Made by a program: the position numbers and the translations under genes
Part shown: positions 46,920-58,263 of the stretch, one piece after another
Numbering within the stretch: the stretch's first letter is position 1
How the letters are laid out: each line of letters opens with the position of its first letter
The notes under the pieces: model-generated
What the model was told of the DNA's origin: nothing
Database searches by the model: none
Seen by the model: only the letters and a program-made list of their open reading frames with translations
Assembly: GCF_002575655.3 (NCBI RefSeq)
Contig: NC_053039.3
Location: forward strand, 238,802,622-238,866,621
Length of the DNA stretch: 64,000 bases
Source: Aegilops tauschii subsp. strangulata
Taxonomy: Eukaryota > Streptophyta > Magnoliopsida > Poales > Poaceae
Direction of reading: 5' to 3'

Positions 46920-48250
46920 CGGGATGTGCAATGAATCATGAGTGACATGTATGAAAGAATTATGAACGGTGGCTTTGCGACAAATACGATGTCAACTACA
47001 TGATCATGCAAAGCAATATGACAATGATGAAACGTGTCATAAAAACGGAACGGTGGAAAGTTGCATGGCAATATATCTCGGAATGGCTATGGAAATCCCA
47101 TAATAGGTAGGTATGGTGGCTGTTTTGAGGAAGGTATATGGTGGGTGTATGGTACCGGCGAAAGTTGTGCGGCACTAGAGAGGCTAGCAATGATGGAAGG
47201 GAGAGAGTGCATATAATCCATGGACTCAACATTAATCATAAAGAACTCACATACTTATTGCAAAAATCTATTAATCATCAAAACGAAGTACTACGCGCAT
47301 ACTCCTAGGGGGATAGATTGGTAGGAAAAGACAATCACTCGTCCCCGACCGCCACTCATAAGGAAGACAATCAAAAAATATCTCATGCTCCAACTTCGTT
47401 ACATAATGGTTCACCATACGTGCATGCTACGGGACTCACAAACCTTAACACAAGTATTTCTCAAATTCACAATTACTCACTAGCATGACTCTAATATCAC
47501 CATCTTTATATCTCAAAATAATCATAAGGAATGAAACTTCTCATAGTATTCAATGCACTTTATATGAAAGTTTTTATTATATCCCTCTTGGATGCCTATC
47601 ATATTAGGACTAAATTTATAACTAAAGCAAATTACCATGCTGTTTCAAGACTCTCAAAATAATATAAGTGAATCATGAGAATTCATCAATTTATATAAAA
47701 TAAAACCACCGCCGTGCTCTAAAAAGATATAAGTGAAGCACTAGAGCAAAATTGCCTAGCTCAAAAGATATAAGTGAAGAAAATAGAGTATTCTAATAAA
47801 TCACGATTCATGTGTGTCCCTCTCAATAGGTGTGTAAAACAAGGATGATTGTGGCAAACTAAAAATCAAAGACTCAAATCATACAAGGCGCTCCAAGCAA
47901 AACACATATCGTGTGGTGAGTAAAAATATAGTCTCAAGTAAAGTTACCGATAGACGAAGACGAAAGAGGGGATGCCTTCCGGGGCATCCCCAAGCTTAGG
48001 CTCTTGGTTGTCCTTGAATATTACCTTGGGGTGCCTTGGGCATCCCCAAGCTTATGCTCTTGCCACTCCTTTTTCCATAGTCCATCAAATCCTTACCCAA
48101 AACTTGAAAACTTCACAACACAAAACTCAACAGAAAATCTCATAAGCTCCGTTAGTATAAGAAAAAAAATCACCACTTTTGGTATCGTTGTGAACTCATT
48201 ATTTATTTATATTGGTGTAATATCTACTGTATTCTAACTTTTCCATGGTT
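46920..48250 (-). other. Element D internal, non-coding, up to element E
   Basis: No ORF is supportable. It holds the AAGTGAAGCA motif array (47640-47790) and two polypurine-tract-like copies (47984-47999 and 48040-48054). It corresponds to 27460-28860 in B. The gag part and 5' LTR of D lie beyond E, outside the window. Confidence 0.65.
47984..48054 (-). other. Two internal polypurine-tract-like copies in D
   Basis: GCATCCCCAAGCTTAGG and GCATCCCCAAGCTTATG, 56 bases apart, as in A and B. Confidence 0.6.
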
Positions 48251-48255
48251 CACAC

Positions 48256-49150
48256 TGTCGGGTGTGGGGTTCCGGCAAACCCTTAAGGTTCGAACACTGG
48301 GGTGCGCGCGAAGTCTTTCCGTCCTACCGATCTACGCCCTAGCTCTCTAAGATCTCGCGGACAAACTCGACGAACTCGCAACACAGAAAGACACGAGGTT
48401 TATACTGGTTCGGGCCACCGTTGTGGTGTAATACCCTACTCCAGTGTGGTGGTGGTGGATTGCCTCTTGGGCTGATGATGAACAGTACAAGGGAAGAACC
48501 GCCTCCTGAGGTTGAGGTGTTCTTGTGCCTGGCTAACTTGTGTGGGTGAGAGCTGGGTGAATTGCTCGATGCCCCTACTGTGGTGGCTAGCTCTACTTAT
48601 ATAGGCCCTGGTCCACTTCCCAAATATTGAGCGGGAAGGGAGCCAACAACGGCGGGCGAATTTGAAGGGGGACGGCTACTACAAGCTATCCTGACAAAAG
48701 CGGTCTCCGCCTGCGAAAAGCTCTGGTGGTGACGCCGTCCTGGGCTCCGCGATGACCTCCGTCATGCCGTCCTCCCGGTCTTGTTTTTGTTGCACCAATA
48801 TAGTAACCTTTGCATGATGCCTCAGTACTCCTCGCCTGCGCTGGCCTCCTTAGCACCAAAGAGGAAATAAGGACGCTGCGCGCTGGCGCCCGCCTGGCGC
48901 CGTGCGTCATGGCTCACGTCACGAGAGCCTCGTGAGGTTTCCCCCCGCCTTGATATCTCCGCTCCTCGTGAGCTTGCCTGGCTAGGCCACTCCGGAGGAG
49001 GTCTTGTGTCGTCCGCCTCGCGAGGCTTGTACCCTCGTGAGGGTCTTGGATGACTTGTTGATGAAGATGGGCCGTACGGCCTACTTGCTTAGCCACGCCG
49101 TATGCCGCAAGCAGGCAAGTCTGGGGACCCCCGTTCCCAGAAGGCCGACA
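48256..49150 (-). mobile_element. Element E, 3' LTR
   Basis: 895 bp. On the minus strand it starts TGTCGGCCTTC and ends CACCCGACA. It is bounded on the right by a G-rich tract. Confidence 0.85.
48597..48603 (-). promoter_or_regulatory. Probable TATA box of LTR E
   Basis: The minus strand reads CTATATAAG in a GC-rich setting. Confidence 0.55.
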
Positions 49151-49165
49151 GTAGCCCCCGGGCCC
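49151..49165 (-). other. Polypurine tract of element E
   Basis: The minus strand reads GGGCCCGGGGGCTAC next to the LTR start. It is G-rich rather than purely purine, as is common in this lineage. Confidence 0.65.
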
Positions 49166-49392
49166 AAGGTGCGCTCGGGCTTGGCTTCGCGACGAAGCCA
49201 AGGGTCAAGTTCGGAGCACCGCGGGCCCCAAAAGCCCGTGGCCTCGGTCGACGCGTGACGGTTGATTGGACGTGGGCGTCTCCGCTTCCCCATGCTGCCT
49301 CGGCAACTACACGACTTGACAAGTCCCTGCGACATGCAAGGAAAACCATCATTACCTGCGATCGTGGGAGACGCCGATTGGCCTTCTCTTGC

Positions 49393-49399
49393 TATAAAT
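49393..49399 (+). promoter_or_regulatory. TATA box of the antisense ORF of element E
   Basis: TATAAAT within GCTATAAATGGGG, 76 bases before the ATG at 49475. This is normal plant core-promoter spacing and points opposite to the element's own transcription. Confidence 0.6.
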
Positions 49400-49474
49400 G
49401 GGGAGGGGGCGGAGCCCCCATCGCCCATCTGTTCCCCGCTTGCTTGCTTCTTCTTCGCTCCACTGCTGACAACA

Positions 49475-50247
49475 ATGGCGCCCATCAGAAGGTTTTCTAC
49501 TGAAGAGAAAGGGAAGGCTCCCCGTGATGATCCGGGGCCGCTTCTGCCGAAGAAAAGTTTGATCCATCGCCGTGATGAAGCGGCGATGCAAGTGGTGACG
49601 AGGCATTGGTGCGAGCGGCCTCCTCCGGGGTACCCGCTTCCCTTGTACGCCCGAGCCGAGGGCTCGGGAGAACGGAGTGATGAGCAGCGCCGCCCATGTC
49701 GTGCCCGGGGTCGCCGCGCCGTGGCGACTCGTGCCGTCGCCCCTGGGACCCACGCCGCGACTCCTCGCGCGAGTTGGTGCTATGGGCGCCGATGCCTCCA
49801 AGCTCCTGGATCCGCTTCGCGCGGTTCTTCTCCGACGTGATGCCGCCGAGGGGGCCTCTCGAGCTCTGGCTGCAGCGCTCCGGCGACCAGAGCGGAGATC
49901 GAAGCGGTTCCCACCGGCAAGATCTTCATGACCTGCGGCTGGGGGGAGATCGCGCGGGTCCGCCATGGGAGGGGCGCCCTCGCGATCCACTTCGAGTACG
50001 ACGGCGCTTCCACGCTCTTCTTCAAGGTCTTCGACGCCGAGGGCCGCCGCTTGGAGTGCTGCCTCGGAGAGGAGCGCCAGGCCGCGCGCGCTCCGCTCGA
50101 GGCTACTCCAGCGGCAGTAGCTCTTGGGAGTCCAGCAGCTCTCCAGAGCTTTACGAGACTCCGGAGACGAGCGACGACAGCTACGTGCCCCCGAGCTCGC
50201 GCCGCGCCCAGAGCAGAGCTGCGGCGTCCAGCCGCCGCTGCCGCTGA
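49475..50247 (+). pseudogene. Antisense accessory ORF of element E: B3-like protein
   Basis: Starts MAPIRRFSTEEKGKAP. It continues with VTRHWCERPPPGYPLPLY, a motif I recall from many Triticeae B3-like predicted proteins. It then shifts frame at least twice (about 49680 and 49920). The core block GWGEIARVRHGRG, FEYDGASTLFFKVFD and GRRLECC resembles the second half of a plant B3 DNA-binding fold. A Ser-rich tail (SSGSSSWESSSSPELYETPE) ends at 50247. It runs opposite to the LTRs and has its own TATA box. B3 folds bind DNA, so a regulatory role is possible but unproven. The frameshifts make this copy inactive. Confidence 0.6.
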
Positions 50248-50640
50248 TCTGGATGGGGTTGGCGCCGGCCTCCCGTGGCCCACTGTTGATGATGGCGTCC
50301 GCCATGGAAGGATGTAGATAGGATTCCCCTTAGTATCAGCTTTTGTTTCCTGCGAAGAACCATGAATCACCCCGTGGGGGCATGTAAGGGTCTGTAATGC
50401 CTTTTGTGCTTATCTTCCCTGTTATGAAAACTTGGTGAGCGCATGTCCCGTTAAGGCTCGGTCCCCCTTTCTTTCCTCGCGATAGCTTGTTGCTCTACGC
50501 TGACAGGTCCCGGTCCCCAGGCAGGCTACAGCCGTCGCTGGTATGCCAGGTCGCGTGCCGTGGTCAAGGCCAGGAGGTGTGCGGCCCGAGGTCCAGTAAG
50601 AGCCCCTGAGGCGCGATGCTCAGGAGGTCCCCCTTAGCGC
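50248..50640. other. Element E internal, between antisense ORF and F
   Basis: Probably the 3' trailer of the antisense ORF, with CTGTAATGCC and GTTATGAAAAC near 50395-50430. No ORF. It ends with AGCGC, the target site of F. CCAGGTCGCGTGCCGTGGTCAAGGCCAGG near 50547 is repeated at 61075 beyond F. Confidence 0.6.
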
Positions 50641-52811
50641 TGTAACATCCCAAATTTTCAATTTGGAATGTTATACATTAGATAATCATGCATAACATAT
50701 TTTATTGCATTTTGTTTTGCGATCCTAGAAATTCTACGCAACTCAAGGACCCACGGAGAGAGTTGGGGATTTCATTATTTTCATATTTGGGTTTTCTCAA
50801 ATTTTGAAAATAGGATCATTTGTTTTAATTATTTTCTCTCCAAAAATATTTCATATCAAATATATGAGAGGGGATAATATGACTTCTCCAAAAATAATGA
50901 AATATTGGAGGAAAAATATTAAAAACAAATATTTTATTTTATTTGATTTTATTTGAATTAGGAAAAATAAGCGTTTTTCAAAATTGCATTCTAGGCCCAA
51001 ATAAATGTTCATCTTGTCCGGCGTATTTTTAGAGGACAGGGAAAATTTATTTCTGGATTTTGGGAGTCCGTTTAGTATTTCTTTTCTTTCTTTTTCTGCA
51101 CGTCCGATTAAAAAAACGAACCGACCTACCGGGCCGTGTCCGGCTAGGACTCTGGCCAGGCCGGCCTTTATAAGCCGGGAGGTCGAGCCCCGCAGATTAG
51201 GTCCAGATTTTGCTACAGTAAAATTTGACTTAGGTCCAGATTTTTGCTACTGTAAAATTTGACTTAGGTCCAGATTAGTAAACGAAGATTGTTTCTTTTG
51301 CCATTTGAGTTTCGTTGCTTCGTTCGATTTGATTCTTTTTGCAAACCGGAGTTCTTAAGTTGAACTTTCTGGTTAGATCTCTTATTTTGAGTTTTATCCA
51401 TGAACCCTTGCTTGATTGCTTATGTATGTATTGTTTGTTTGTGATAGAGTACCCGGAGTGCGAAGCATGCTACTACGAGTCTCTAGGTTTCACGGATCAT
51501 CAGCAAGGCAAGTAACACTTTGATCATACCTCTTTACCATCCAGTTTTATTGCATTAGATCAATCCTCAAATTATTGCATGATTAGGATCTGATTAAAAT
51601 GTGGGTTTTGGGAAGTAGATGAGGTAGTACCTATTGCCCTGTTTATATCAAACCATTGGGAGTTACTTCTACGTTTGCTTATATTGCTATGCTATGCTCG
51701 TAGACGTGGATTGGGTTTGAGTGAATTTTTCCATGATAGATGTGAGATTGTTAATTAATGGTTTAGCTTAAGGTGGCTACTTTAATTTACATCTGGGTGG
51801 ATTGAGGCACGTGGAGAAACCAGTGTTGCCTGTATTTTTGGATATCCCGGAGTACCCGTGTGATCATCCTATGGACCGCCACCCAGACTCAAAGGGATCA
51901 TGAGATTATTCATGCTAGAAACTTCCGTGTGCAGCCACAAGATATTATGGGCTCTATCATAGTTGAGTAGGTTACATGACCTCTTGAAGAGGTGGGCTAG
52001 CAGATGTAGGGGAAAGTAGGTGTAACTGTCCACCCGGAGTAAAGAGTATTGTTTCTGAAAGACTGTGTCTCGGTCATCCGTTTCTCAAACACCATGTAGT
52101 GCGAGAAATCAAGCGGAGGCGATCGAGTCTTGTGGGGAAAAGTGCGCAAACCTCTGCAGAGTGTACAATCTAATCATGGTTAGCTGTGTCCCCGGTTATG
52201 GACATCTTGAGTATCTAGTTCTTGGATTATCATGTGAATCTCATCATCATGTTACTTAATTTAATTTGATTGGGTTAATCACGTTTTAATTGGGATTGAG
52301 TTGGAGGTACCTTCTCAATGTTTAACAACCACCATGATAGTTAAAAAAAATTATTCCTTTGTGGTAGGGAAAAATTGGCTTTTCGCAAAACTGTAACCAT
52401 AGAGCTTTCCACTAGCCAAACATGCATGTAGTGATAGCATTATTCTATTCATTACTCTCTATGTGTTACATTGCCAGCATATTCCATGTGCTGACCCGTT
52501 TTCGGGCTGCAACGTATCATGTTGCAGACTTTTCAGACGACGAATAAGGTGCCATAGGTCGTGGTCTTATACTCAGTGATGCCGTTGGAGTTGATGGACT
52601 CACTTTATCTTCCAAGCCTTCCGCTGTTATCGTTTTAGATGGCCTTAAGCCGTATTTATTGTATTAAATTCTCTTTTTGAGACATTCGATGTAATAAGTG
52701 TGTGATTGCTACTCTGTTATAAATCCTTCAAGTACTGTGCGTGTCAGCATTACCGATCCAGGGATGACACTGATGCACAGAGACTAGACTGTTTGAGGTC
52801 TGGTCGCTACA
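50641..52811 (+). mobile_element. Element F, 5' LTR with internal deletion
   Basis: Begins with the same hairpin as C. At about 51195 it jumps from the CGCAG after the TATA box to TTAGGTCCAGATT, omitting bases equivalent to roughly 58815-59250 of the 3' LTR. A short tandem duplication of TGCTAC-x-GTAAAATTTGACTTAGG follows (about 51199-51275). The net loss is 360 bp. Confidence 0.92.
51167..51174 (+). promoter_or_regulatory. Probable TATA box of LTR F, 5' copy
   Basis: TTTATAAG; the 3' LTR copy is at 58786-58793. In the 5' copy the sequence just downstream, including the presumed transcript leader, is missing. Confidence 0.6.
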
Positions 52812-52815
52812 AAGA

Positions 52816-52827
52816 TGGTACCAGAGC
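52816..52827 (+). other. Primer binding site of element F (initiator tRNA-Met, one change)
   Basis: TGGTACCAGAGC; the usual TGGTATCAGAGC has one T changed to C. Confidence 0.88.
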
Positions 52828-52921
52828 ACACGCTGACTGTAGGACACGACCACTAAGCTAAAGCCCTAGATCACTACTCTGTTCTCATTTCTAACTCCTC
52901 TCCTTTCTTCCACTCTTTAGG

Positions 52922-53689
52922 ATGGCGGATGCAAGGAACAAGTTTGCCCAACCGAATGAGGATACACCTTTTGGATGACACTTGAAGGAAGTTACTAAGT
53001 ACCTGAACATCGGAATACCAAGCTTCACCGGAACCTACAACGCCACACTACCAGAAGAGGAGCGCTGGATGATTCATGTTCCAGGAAGGACGTTCATGCC
53101 AGTCACTGAGCCCATAGAGTTTTCCTTTGATGCACCAACCTGGAGTCTAGGAAAGAGCATGGCAGCCCACATCACCATGGGACGCATTGGAGAAGTGTAC
53201 CACAATGATCTCAAGGATACTATCTATCAGATTTGTGGGCGCCGAGACGAGCAATGGGAGATGATCAGTACCAGGAAGGATAGATCTATTGTAGCTTTCA
53301 TTCTGGAGTTAAACTAGCACATTCGTCGCCAGGAGAACCAGATGTGCGCAGACATGATAGAACTGAAGAAGGAAAAGGTAAGGATCATGGAACTGGAGGA
53401 AGAACTCAAGGCTACACGTGATGGATATGAGGAGGAAATCGCAACATTGTTGGAGAAGAATGGCGACCTGACAAAGAAGCTAGGAGTTTTCATGGGAGAC
53501 CCAGCACCAGGAGGAGATGATGACGATTCTACTTGCCCAGAGAACTACATCATCATTGACGACACCGACTCGTACCCCAGTGATGATGATTGGGAGGATG
53601 AAGCCGGAGTAGATATCATGGAGTCTTCGACTAAGCAATTTTTTCTAGTAGACCACCAAATTAGTAGTAGTATTCCACCATGTATATAG
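52922..53689 (+). pseudogene. Upstream accessory ORF of element F, before gag
   Basis: One frame of about 255 codons from the ATG at 52922 to the stop at 53687-53689, with nonsense codons at 52976 (TGA) and 53315 (TAG). It is collinear with 34211-34948 in C: the same N-terminal block, a DAPTWSLGKSMAAHI stretch, a charged helical part (ELEEELKATRDGYEEEIA), and an acidic end with DDTDSYPSDDDWEDEAG. The stops fall at different codons from those in C, so each copy was damaged separately. It is transcribed ahead of gag in the same direction. Function is unknown. Confidence 0.7.
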
Positions 53690-53847
53690 TATAGTCCAAG
53701 CACTTTGTAACGATAGTTAGATCGATTGTATGCCTTGTTTGAATTGATTGGAGTGATATGATTGTGTTTGTCTCATGTGCATATGGGTAGTGTTTTCCCT
53801 CTAGACCTCATTCTATCCTATTTTCTCCTCTTTTCTAAACCCATCAG

Positions 53848-56800
53848 ATGCCTCTGAGACGCGACACCGGATTTGTTTTCCCACCGGAGATCACTCAATT
53901 GATTCAGCAGCAGAATGCCTTGATGCAAGTGCTAGTTCAGAACCAAGGCAACAACAACAACAACAACCCACCACCACCACCTGTTGATCACTTAGCCCAT
54001 TTTCTTAGGCTAAATCCGTCGGTGTTCTCCAGTAGCACCGAGCCGATTGTGGCAGATGATTGGCTCCGCAAGGTTGGAAGGGAGCTGACCACTGCAGGAT
54101 GCACAGATGCGGAGAGAGTGCGTTTTGCCGCACATCAGCTTGATGGACCCGCAGCATCATGGTGGGAGAATTACACAGCCACTCACCCCATTGACACTGT
54201 CACATGGGACCAGTTTCAGCAAGCTTTCCGTACTGCCCACGTTTCAGCAGGAGCTATGGCCATGAAGAAGCGTGAGTTTCGCAACTTACGCCAAGGAGGA
54301 CGTACCGTTGGCCAATACGTGGAGGATTTCAGTAAGTTAGCACGTTATGCCCCGGATGACGTTGCTACGGATGCAGCTAAGCAGGAGAAGTTTCTGGAAG
54401 GACTGAATGATGAGCTGAGCATGCAGTTGATGGTGGTAACTTTTAACACCTACCAGGAGTTGGTAGATAGAGCTCTCATGATTGAAGGGAAGCAGCAGCA
54501 GATTGAGAGTCGTAAGAGGAAGTATGGACAAGGAAAGTACAGTACAGGAGCTCACCAGAAGCCTCGTTTTACCCTGAACTCGGGAGGACACCTTCAGCAT
54601 AACCATGGAGGTCACAATCACAATGGAGGGAGCTTGCACAATCATAGTGGCCCCAAGAATGGCAATGGGAACGGAGGAAGCAACGGACAGAGCCGTACCA
54701 ACCCATCAACCCCAGCCAAGAGGGATCTAAGCCACGTTACTTGTTTCAAGTGCCAGAAGACTGGACATTATGCAACTGAATGTCCGGAAGCTAAGAATGG
54801 AAATGGCAATGGAAGCTTGGGGAAGAAGCCGAACCCTTTCAACAGGGGACAGGTGAACCACGTTAATGTGGAGGAGGTTGAAGCACAACCTGATGCAGTA
54901 ATAGGTAAGTTTTTGGTTAAGTCATTCACTGCAATCATTCTTTTTGATACTGGTGCATCTCATTCCTACATATCAAGGGGATTTGTGGATAAGTTTAAGT
55001 TGCCCACCAAAGTTCTTAGAACACCTATGTTAGTAACCTCGCCAGGAGCAGAGTATATGGCAAGCCAAGGATGTTTTCAGATGCCATTGGCCATAGGTAG
55101 GCATGTTTTCCCCTCAGACCTAATAGTTTTGGAGTCGCAAGGTTTGGATGTGATTTTGGGAATGGATTGGCTATCGATGTATGGAGGAAACATCGATTGC
55201 GCCAGTAAGACGATTTTGCTTACTACCCCAGAAGGAAGAAGGATTAAGTATGTATCCTGGCATGTGCCGAAGAGGACTCAAATGAATTCCTTATCAGGAG
55301 TTGTACAGGAGGAAGTGCCAGTGGTGAAGGATTTCCCTGACGTATTTCCAGAGGAGTTGCCAGGCATGCCACCGGATAGAGACATCGAGTTTTTGATTGA
55401 GCTTTTGCCAGGCACTGGGCCAATATCTAAGAGACCGTACAGGATGCCCGCTAAGGATTTGGAAGAAATTAAGAAGCAGACTAAGGGGTTACTGGATAAA
55501 GGATATATTTGCCCAAGTTCGTCACCTTGGGGATCACTCGTACTTCTAGTGGAGAAGAAAGATGGATCGTTGAGGATGGTTGTTGATTATCGTGGATTGA
55601 ATGAAGTAACAATCAAGAACAAGTACCCACTGCCGATGATCAATGATCTGTTTGACTGACTACAAGGAGCTAAATTATTTTCCAAGATTGATTTGCGATC
55701 AGGATACCACCAGTTGAAGATTCGAGAGCAGGATATACCCAAGACAGCTTTTACCACAAGGTATGGGCTATATGAGTACACCGTTATGTCATTTGGCCTG
55801 ACTAGCGCACCCGCCTATTTCATGAACATGATGAACAAAGTGTTTATGGAGTTTTTGGATAAGTTCGTCGTAGTGTTCATTGATGATATTCTGGTCTATT
55901 CGAAGAATGAAGAAGAGCATAAGGAGCATTTGCGTTTGGTACTTGGAAAGCTCAGAGAACATCAGTTATATACCAAGTTCAGCAAGTGCGAGTTTTGGTT
56001 AAAGGAAGTTGGATTCCTTGGACATGTTATATCCGGAGAAGGAATAGCAGTAGATCCCACCAAGGTTAACACTGTGACAAATTGGGAGTCACCCACGACA
56101 GTTGGAGAAATCCGGAGTTTTCTTGGACTCGCAGGATATTATCGGAGATTCATCGAGAATTTCTCGAAGATTGCAAAGCCTATGACGGAGTTGTTGAAGA
56201 AGGACACCAAATTCAATTGGACTGAGGAATGTGAGGCTAGTTTCCAGGAGTTGAAGAAACGTTTGGTTACAGCGCCAGTGTTGATTCTGCCAGATCAACT
56301 CAAGGATTATGAAGTATATTGCGATGCTTCTCGTCGAGGACTTGGAGCAGTGCTAATGCATGAGGGAAGAGTTGTTTCATATGCCTCACGACAGCTTAAA
56401 CCCCATGAGTTGAATTATGCTACACATGATTTGGAGTTAGCAGCCGTAGTGCATGCCTTGAAGACGTGGAGACATTTTCTCATCGGAAACCATTGTGAGG
56501 TGTACACGGATCACAAGAGTTTGAAGTACATTTTCACACAGAAGGAGTTGAATCTCAGGCAAATGAGATGGTTGGAGCTCATTAAGGATTATGATATGAG
56601 ATTGCATTATCACCCAGGGAAGGCTAACGTAGTAGCCGATGCGTTGAGCCGCAAGAGCCATGTCAACACACTCATGACCGGAGAGTTACCCAAGGAGTTA
56701 GCCGAAGATCTTCGCGAACTATGTTTGGAAATAGTTCCGAGAGGCTATGTAGCAGCATTGGAGATTCAGTCTACTTTGATGGATAAGATCAGAGAAGCTC

Positions 56801-58233
56801 AGAAGACAGACAAGGAAATTGCTGAGATAAAGGAAAGGATGAGTAAAGGAAAAGCCAAGGGGATTTCGTGAGGATGAGCACGATACCTTATGGTTTGAGG
56901 ACCGCGTTTATGTGCCCAATGATCCGGAGATCAGGAAGTTGATCTTGCAAGAGGCCCATGATTCACCATATTTGATTCACCCAGGAAATACCAAGATGTA
57001 CCAGGATTTAAAGGACAGTTTCTGGTGGACCGGAATGAAGAAGGATATTGCGGAGTATGTAGCAGTTTGTGATGTATGTCAGAGAGTAAAGGAAGAGCAT
57101 CAGAAGCCAGCAGGATTGCTACAACCATTGCCGATACCCGAATGGAAGTGGGATAAGCTAGGCATGGATTTTATCACAGGATTGCCCAGGACTCGTTCAG
57201 GCTATGACTCGATATGGGTTGTAGTCGATCGTTTGACGAAGGTAGCTCATTCATCCCAGTAAAGACCACTTATACAAGTGCTAAATTGGCAAAGATATAC
57301 ATGACCAGGATCGTATGTCTGCATGGAGTTCCGAGGACCATTGTATCAGATAGAGGAACCCAGTTTACTTCAAAGTTTTGGAATCAATTGCACAAAACTT
57401 TGGGTACCAGGCTAGAGTTCAGTACAGCCTTTCATCCACAGACAGACGGACAGACCGAGAGAGTCAATCAGATTTTCGAGGACATGCTGAGAGCTTGTGC
57501 GCTAGATTATGGATCTAGGTGGGACGACAATTTGCCGTATGCAGAGTTCTCTTACAACAACAGTTATCAATCCAGTTTGAAGATGGCCCCTTTCAAAGCT
57601 CTGTACGTAAAGAGGTGCAGGACACCGTTGTTGTGGGATGGAGTTGGAGACCGCCAGTTGTTTGGACCAGATTTGATTAAAGAGTCTGAACAGAAGGTGA
57701 AGTTGATTCGCGATAGGCTCAAGGTAGCCCAGTCCAGGCAGAAAAGTTATGCAGATTCTAAACGCAAGGAGACAGTTTACGAAGTCGGAGACAGAGTTTA
57801 TCTTCTAGTATCACCACTTCGAGGAGTGAAGCGCTTTGGAGTTAAAGGAAAGTTAGCGCCACGTTTTGTAGGACCATACAAAGTTTTGGAGCGTATGGGA
57901 GAAGTTGCTTACAAGTTGGAATTGCTCGAAGAATTGTCAGGAGTTCACGATGTGTTCCATGTTTCTCAACTGAAGAAGTGCCACGCAGAGATGGCTGAGA
58001 TACCACTGAGAGATACAGTGCCACTGGAAGCGATTCAGCTGGATAGCGATTTGACCTATGAGGAGAAACCAGTCAAGATTCTCGAATATGCCAGCCGAGT
58101 CACCCGCAGCAAGGTTATCAAGTTTTGCAAAGTTCAGTGGAGTCACCATACCGAGGATGAAGCCACCTGGGAGCGAGAGGAAGATCTACGGAAGGACCAC
58201 TCTCACCTATTTTCTAGCCAACCCGAATCTTGA
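53848..58233 (+). pseudogene. gag-pol: gag-pol of element F, nearly intact, with chromodomain
   Basis: The first open part, 53848-55659, has gag with the [11 protein letters not shown] and [13 protein letters not shown] blocks. The zinc knuckle [14 protein letters not shown] starts at residue 299, with one spacer residue fewer than the usual CCHC form. Protease [11 protein letters not shown] has its Asp at residue 367. A TGA at 55657 interrupts RT. The same frame resumes with RT (FIDD at 55876) and RNase H (CDAS near 56322). An extra base near 56862 shifts the frame into the integrase zinc finger (CDVCQRV near 57070). A lost base near 57250 returns it. Integrase catalytic residues are D near 57167, D at 57349 and E at 57457, the last two with 35 residues between them. 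A chromodomain-like end (VQWSHHTEDEATWERE) lies near 58134. Chromodomains steer integration to modified chromatin. The three lesions are the only breaks I see. Confidence 0.93.
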
Positions 58234-58248
58234 AGGCGAGATTCATCT

Positions 58249-58263
58249 TAAGGGGGGTAGGTT
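58249..58263 (+). other. Polypurine tract of element F
   Basis: TTAAGGGGGGTAGGT, adjoining the 3' LTR. Confidence 0.86.

Noticed and set aside
49352..50305. 317-codon minus-strand ORF in E
   Set aside because: Ala/Arg/Ser-rich shadow of the B3-like plus-strand ORF; the plus strand has TATA box, leader and recognisable blocks.
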